Origin: Caldifarciminota bacterium
GTDB lineage: Bacteria; WOR-3; Hydrothermia; WGAB01
Assembly (NCBI GenBank): GCA_015489295.1
Contig: WGAB01000033.1
Span: 1 to 8,445 of the forward strand
Reading direction: 5' to 3'
DNA length: 8,445 nt
The notes beneath the pieces are model-generated. The model had not been told where the DNA came from. It ran no database searches and saw only the letters and a list, made by a program, of their open reading frames with translations. Shown here piece after piece: positions 5,049-8,445 of this stretch (position 1 is its first letter; every line of letters starts with the position of its first letter). The translations under genes and the position numbers were made by a program.

Positions 5049-6278
5049 CTAAAAGAGGCTGCCCTGCTCCGGTTGCCTGGGCTCCGGTGGGCGCACCCGA
5101 ACGGTGCCGTAGACCCCGTCGTAGCCGGGCTCGATGTCCACTTCTCCCCGGCGCACCTGTACGATGGCGCGGGCCACGGGGGTTCCGAGCCACCGCCGAA
5201 GATCCTCCTCGGGTACCCGCAGCAGGATGTCCATCTCGGTGCCCAGATGCTGGAGAGCGGTTTCGTACAGCTGGGCCACCTTTTTGGTGTTGGGCCCCAC
5301 CCCCAGCACATCGGCCAGGATCTCCTTGAGCGGTACCAGGTGCCGGTAAGGGATGGCCCCGGGCGGCACATAGCCCTCGGGCCGATCGGCCAGTTGTTCC
5401 ACGCGGTACAGCACGCCCACGGTCAGGGGCCGGCCGCACACCGGGCACAGGCCCCGATGCTGCCGGGTTTCCCGAGGATGGAACCGAACGCCGCAGGTTC
5501 GGTGGCCGTCGTAATGGTACTTGCCCTCCTCGGGGAAGAACTCGATGGTGAACAGGAACCGTTGCCGGTCGTGGTCCAACAGGATGCGGCGCAGTTCGTA
5601 GAAATCCACGGGCTCGCGGAACACATTGGCCTCGCGGCCGATTTTGTCGGGCGAGTGGGCGTCGGAATTGGACACCAGCACAAAGCGATCCAGGGCCGAA
5701 ACCCGCCAGTTCATGGGAGGGTCCGACGAAAGGCCGGTTTCGATGGCCGGCACCTTCTCCAGGAAGGGCCCCAGGGCCTCCTCCGGCGAGTCAAAGCCCG
5801 ATCGGGAGCCAAAGAGCGAGAACCAGGGGGTCCAGGCGTGGGCCGGAATCACAAGGATCTCTTCGTTCACGGAAAAGAGGAGGTCCAGCATATCCACCAC
5901 CGAGAGGCCGAAGGTGGGCCGGCCGTCGGCGGTGAGGTTGCCGCCCAGGGATTCCAGTTTCTGGGCCACCCGGTCCACGGTGTCGAAGTCGGGGAAGAGG
6001 AGCACCAGGTGGATCTTCCGGAGGCGACCTCCCTGGCTGAACACGTGGGAGGTTTCGGTGGTGAGCAGGAAATCCACGCCGTCGTACTCGTACACGCCGT
6101 TGCCCTTTTCCCGGAGGATTTCCTTGAGTTCCTGCCGGTAGGCCGGGTGCAGCACATCGCCGGTGCCCAGGAGGTGCACGCCTTTGCGGCGGGCCACCCG
6201 AGCAAGGGCTGGGGGCTCCATGTTGCGGGAGGTGGCCCGGGAATACTTGGAATGCAGATGCAGGTCCGCGATGTACAT
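5049..6278 (-). CDS. Endonuclease Q-type PHP-domain DNA repair nuclease
   Basis: 409 residues. EndoQ (the TIGR00375 family) nicks DNA 5' of deaminated bases such as hypoxanthine and uracil and of abasic sites; it was first described in Thermococcales and occurs patchily in bacteria. PHP metal ligands are visible: ADLHLHS (His7, His9), GTGDVLH (Asp41, His44), TTETSH (Glu75, His78), KIH (His90), IPAHAW (His147), SNSDAHS (Asp206, His208). A zinc-ribbon-like part follows, with Cys262, His267, Cys278 and Cys281 in CGVRFHP...CPVCGRPLTVGV, then RVEQLADRPEG and a helix-hairpin-helix-like KEILADVLGVG segment. The last residues are EQGSLF, resembling a sliding-clamp binding motif. ATG 6278 overlaps the upstream stop as TGATG, so translation is coupled to the TPR lipoprotein; the TTG at 6287 is less likely. 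Family assignment is strong; the exact substrate range in this organism is inferred. Confidence 0.88.
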   Translation of the reverse strand: MYIADLHLHSKYSRATSRNMEPPALARVARRKGVHLLGTGDVLHPAYRQELKEILREKGNGVYEYDGVDFLLTTETSHVFSQGGRLRKIHLVLLFPDFDTVDRVAQKLESLGGNLTADGRPTFGLSVVDMLDLLFSVNEEILVIPAHAWTPWFSLFGSRSGFDSPEEALGPFLEKVPAIETGLSSDPPMNWRVSALDRFVLVSNSDAHSPDKIGREANVFREPVDFYELRRILLDHDRQRFLFTIEFFPEEGKYHYDGHRTCGVRFHPRETRQHRGLCPVCGRPLTVGVLYRVEQLADRPEGYVPPGAIPYRHLVPLKEILADVLGVGPNTKKVAQLYETALQHLGTEMDILLRVPEEDLRRWLGTPVARAIVQVRRGEVDIEPGYDGVYGTVRVRPPEPRQPEQGSLF

Positions 6279-6925
6279 CAGGGCCAACCGTAGGTGTTCA
6301 GAAGATCGGCGATCTTCTGGAGCAGGGCTGCGCGTCCCTCGGGGGTGGTCACATCGGCATCGAAGTTCGGATCCAGGATCTGCACCAGGGTTAAGGCTTC
6401 GGCGAAGCGGCCCAGGGAACAGAGCACCCGGGCCTTTTCCAGGAGAAGGAGGTCGGCGGTGACCCGGGGATCGTGGGCAAAACGGTACGTCGGTTGGCGC
6501 TCCAGGACCAGGGTAGCGGCTCCTAGGGCCAGATGCAGTACCGAATCCAGGGGAACCCCGTAAAGGGCGGGGTCGGGAATGGGGTCGGCGTCGGCGATGG
6601 CCAGGCCAGCCCAGGCGTCCAGGGAATCGCCGCCAAGGGCCAGGGTTCTTAAAAGGCTCTGATGGGCGTACACGGGGTCGTAAAGTCGCAAAGAAGTCCA
6701 GCCCAGGCCCAGCCAGGCCTCGGGGTTCTGGGGATCCTGGAGTACGGCATCGCCGAAGGCGGCATAAGCGGAATCCAGTTGATCGGCTTCAAACCATTGC
6801 CATCCCTGGTCCAGCAAATGCTGCACGTCCGGAGGGCCTTTGCCACCCTTTTCGCATCCCCAAACCAGGGACAGCAGGAGAACCGCGGGGAGCCAGCGGC
6901 TACTTGGCACCTTCCAGGTGAACAT
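6278..6925 (-). CDS. TPR-repeat lipoprotein of unknown function
   Basis: 215 residues. A lipoprotein signal is visible: basic N-terminus, hydrophobic WLPAVLLLSLVWGC, and probable lipidated Cys24, with Trp at -2 making the lipobox slightly unusual. Residues 34-67 form a clear TPR (QGWQWFEADQLDSAYAAF, ending LQDPQNPEAW), 68-101 a second one (WLGLGWTSLRL), and 157-188 a weaker third (LLEKARVLCSLGRFAEAL). TPRs bind proteins or peptides, so an envelope scaffold or assembly role is plausible but not shown. The gene overlaps the end of the preceding lipoprotein gene by 26 nt and its own stop overlaps the EndoQ start. GTG 6910 would be an alternative start with a small overlap and still a good signal peptide. 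Neither start has a strong ribosome site, which fits translational coupling. Confidence 0.82.
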   Translation of the reverse strand: MFTWKVPSSRWLPAVLLLSLVWGCEKGGKGPPDVQHLLDQGWQWFEADQLDSAYAAFGDAVLQDPQNPEAWLGLGWTSLRLYDPVYAHQSLLRTLALGGDSLDAWAGLAIADADPIPDPALYGVPLDSVLHLALGAATLVLERQPTYRFAHDPRVTADLLLLEKARVLCSLGRFAEALTLVQILDPNFDADVTTPEGRAALLQKIADLLNTYGWP

Positions 6926-7433
6926 AGAACACCAGGGAGTCCACCATGAGGTCTATGGAGTCGCCCTGGGTTACCGCCCAGAAGTACAGGCTAAAGAACC
7001 CGTCGGGGATCAGCTGTTCCTGCAGGATTTCCAGCCCTTCGGGGTTCAGGAACTCGGTTCCTGTGAACCTTCGGGTGGTTTCGGCTGGCACCGTGAGGGC
7101 TGCCAGGAGGTGGGCCTGGTCCAGGGTTTCGGGGGTGAGGGTGGAATCCTCAGAGACGCGCAGTTCCAACGTGACGGAGCCGGTGGTGTTGGTCACCTTG
7201 AGCAGGGCCGAGTCCACGGTTACCTGCCGGGCAAAGTCGATATACTGGGAAAAGGAGCCGTATTGGGCGACATCCACGGTTTTCTGCTGGAACACCTGGG
7301 TTTGGGTGGTATCCTGGGCGGTCAGCTGCAGGTGGGTGAGGACGATGGGGATGGACACCGAAAAGGGAATTTGATCGCAGGCAGCGGCCAGGAAGAGGAC
7401 AGCCAGAAGGCTTACAAGGCTCCAACGTCGCAT
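6900..7433 (-). CDS. Small lipoprotein of unknown function
   Basis: 177 residues. The signal peptide MRRWSLVSLLAVLFLAAAC is textbook, with lipobox LAAAC and Cys19 as the lipidated residue. Asp follows the Cys; in enterobacteria that retains lipoproteins in the inner membrane, but the rule does not hold in all phyla. The mature part is beta-rich with alternating hydrophobic residues (VDSALLKVTNTTGSVTLELRV, SLYFWAV, DSLVFYVHLEG), suggesting a beta-sandwich. I recognise no family. It begins 7 nt after the barrel gene's stop and overlaps the TPR lipoprotein, so the three are likely made together, perhaps as an envelope complex. Confidence 0.82.
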   Translation of the reverse strand: MRRWSLVSLLAVLFLAAACDQIPFSVSIPIVLTHLQLTAQDTTQTQVFQQKTVDVAQYGSFSQYIDFARQVTVDSALLKVTNTTGSVTLELRVSEDSTLTPETLDQAHLLAALTVPAETTRRFTGTEFLNPEGLEILQEQLIPDGFFSLYFWAVTQGDSIDLMVDSLVFYVHLEGAK

Positions 7434-7440
7434 CGATTGT

Positions 7441-8445
7441 TTACCTCCAGGTTTTTGAAAGGCCGAGGCTCAGGGAAAGTACAGAGGAAAGGTCCGGTCG
7501 TTGCACCTCTGTTGCCTCTTGCAAAGGGCTTTTAAACATAAAGCCGAGGGCCATGGGGTTCAATTTCACGGCCGCGCCGAGCTCGAGGCCGGAGGGCAGG
7601 TCCAGGGTGCCACCAAAGTTGACGGACCCCTGGGACATGAGGGGAACCACAGTCCCCGTCCGGTCCAGAAGATAGGTGCCGGTGTGGCCGTACCCCAGCA
7701 CCAGCTTGCCCGCCGGGATTGGGAACATCAGGGCGACGCCGAAGGCGAAGCGTCCGAAGCCCCGATTCCCCGAGCCCACCAGATCGGCCATACCTGAAAG
7801 ATGCAACGGCCCGAGGGTGACCCCCGCGCCCACGGTATAGGTCAGGGGCAGCCGGGTGTACACCGACCTGAAGAACTCCAGGGTGTCCTTCCGCAGACGG
7901 CTGAAACCCAGGGTATCGGTGAGATACAGGGTGTCCAGACCGCTGGACAGGCGGGTGGAGGGGGAGTAGTACACGGAGTCCGGCATGCCGGAGGTGCGGA
8001 TCATCCGGGCCTCTGCCTGGTCCAGGTTCAGGGTGGTGGGCAGCCAGACCCGGCCAGCGATCCCCATCTTCAGGAGCCAGAAATCCGCCTGTAGGCCGAG
8101 GCCGAAGCCGTGCCGCAGGGCCGAGGCGCGGGCCTGGCTGTCCAGGCGAAACACGGTATCCGCCAGGATGGTTTGGAACTCCCCGGCCACGGTCACCGGT
8201 TGTCCGTTCACCAGGAAGGCGCTGTCGGCCACGGTGTGCAAACTGTCTACCTGCAGAAAGCCGTAGCCTGTGAGGTCCGCCCTGCCTTCGAGCTGTTCCA
8301 GGTCGTAGCCCACGCCCACGCTGAGGGGCCCGAACCGTCGGGCCACCCGCAGGAAAAAGGGCTGGGTGCGGTATTCCAGCGAGCCCTCCAGGAGCCCTTC
8401 GGCCCGGCCGTAGCCGGTGAGCTGCCACACGATGTTGACCGTATC
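7441..8445 (-). CDS. Probable outer-membrane beta-barrel protein, C-terminal part (start outside window)
   Basis: The frame is open to the window edge (it reads DTVNIVWQLTGYGRAEG there), so a GTG at 8430 is probably not the true start. The visible 334 residues show repeated amphipathic beta strands with alternating aromatic or hydrophobic and small residues: EGSLEYRTQPFFLRVARRFG, LSVGVGYDLEQLEG, HGFGLGLQADFWLLKMGIAG, LTYTVGAGVTLGPLHLSGMA, FAFGVALMFPIPAGKLVLGY, LSLSLGLSKTW. Loops are rich in Asp-Thr and Asp-Ser. This matches the build of outer-membrane barrels, such as PorV- or FadL-like ones, but I recognise no specific family. The extreme C-terminus is Trp-Arg, not a plain aromatic residue. 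It is first in the leftward gene run, and its last codons and stop contain the ribosome site of the next gene. Confidence 0.75.
   Translation of the reverse strand, partial: DTVNIVWQLTGYGRAEGLLEGSLEYRTQPFFLRVARRFGPLSVGVGYDLEQLEGRADLTGYGFLQVDSLHTVADSAFLVNGQPVTVAGEFQTILADTVFRLDSQARASALRHGFGLGLQADFWLLKMGIAGRVWLPTTLNLDQAEARMIRTSGMPDSVYYSPSTRLSSGLDTLYLTDTLGFSRLRKDTLEFFRSVYTRLPLTYTVGAGVTLGPLHLSGMADLVGSGNRGFGRFAFGVALMFPIPAGKLVLGYGHTGTYLLDRTGTVVPLMSQGSVNFGGTLDLPSGLELGAAVKLNPMALGFMFKSPLQEATEVQRPDLSSVLSLSLGLSKTWR
7443..7448 (-). promoter_or_regulatory. Ribosome binding site of the small lipoprotein gene, embedded in the barrel stop
   Basis: GGAGGT on the minus strand, 9 nt before ATG 7433. It overlaps the last two codons and the first base of the TAA stop of the barrel gene (TGG AGG TAA), which ties translation of the two genes together. 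Confidence 0.7.

Noticed and set aside
4030..6293. Long open frames on the plus strand opposite rmlA and EndoQ
   Set aside because: They are antisense to two genes with intact catalytic motifs. Long antisense frames are expected in GC-rich coding DNA, and their translations (His/Gly/Gln-rich) match no family.

Overview
This is a GC-rich window from a Gram-negative bacterium. Two genes encode probable lipoproteins with signal peptides, one encodes a probable outer-membrane beta-barrel, and two belong to dTDP-rhamnose synthesis. The sequence does not allow a species or phylum call. The Asp-Thr/Asp-Ser-rich envelope proteins and a bacterial endonuclease Q suggest an uncultured, possibly thermophilic lineage, but that is inference.

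Layout. (1) 1-842, plus strand: the C-terminal part of a DUF2207-type membrane protein that begins outside the window. (2) 843-1630: a gene-free spacer packed with short palindromic repeats of at least four kinds, including five copies of a REP-like hairpin with a GTAG head. (3) 1631-3371, minus strand: two overlapping genes for an OLD/AAA_15-type ATPase and a TOPRIM-like (DUF3226-like) protein. This is the most likely defence system in the window and is clearly more AT-rich in places than its surroundings. (4) 3372-3531: a spacer with nested hairpins. (5) 3532-4980, minus strand: rmlA and rmlC. (6) 5049-8445, minus strand: a tightly packed run of outer-membrane barrel (partial), small lipoprotein, TPR lipoprotein and endonuclease Q (EndoQ, a PHP-domain DNA repair nuclease).

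How the genes relate. Everything from 8445 down to 1631 is read leftward. The barrel, lipoprotein, TPR lipoprotein and EndoQ genes are separated by 7 nt or less or overlap, so they are probably one transcript. rmlA follows after 68 nt and rmlC after a further 12 nt. The ATPase/TOPRIM pair follows 160 nt later, probably as its own unit, and converges on the DUF2207 gene across the repeat cluster. The ATPase and TOPRIM genes are translationally overlapped, as expected for a two-component complex. The architecture recalls PARIS (AriA/AriB) and split OLD/Gabija-like systems, but the TOPRIM partner looks DUF3226-like rather than a clear AriB.

The most noteworthy points are the ATPase/TOPRIM pair, the repeat cluster with flipped (compensatory) stems and recurring module order, and EndoQ ending in a QGSLF tail that resembles a sliding-clamp binding motif.
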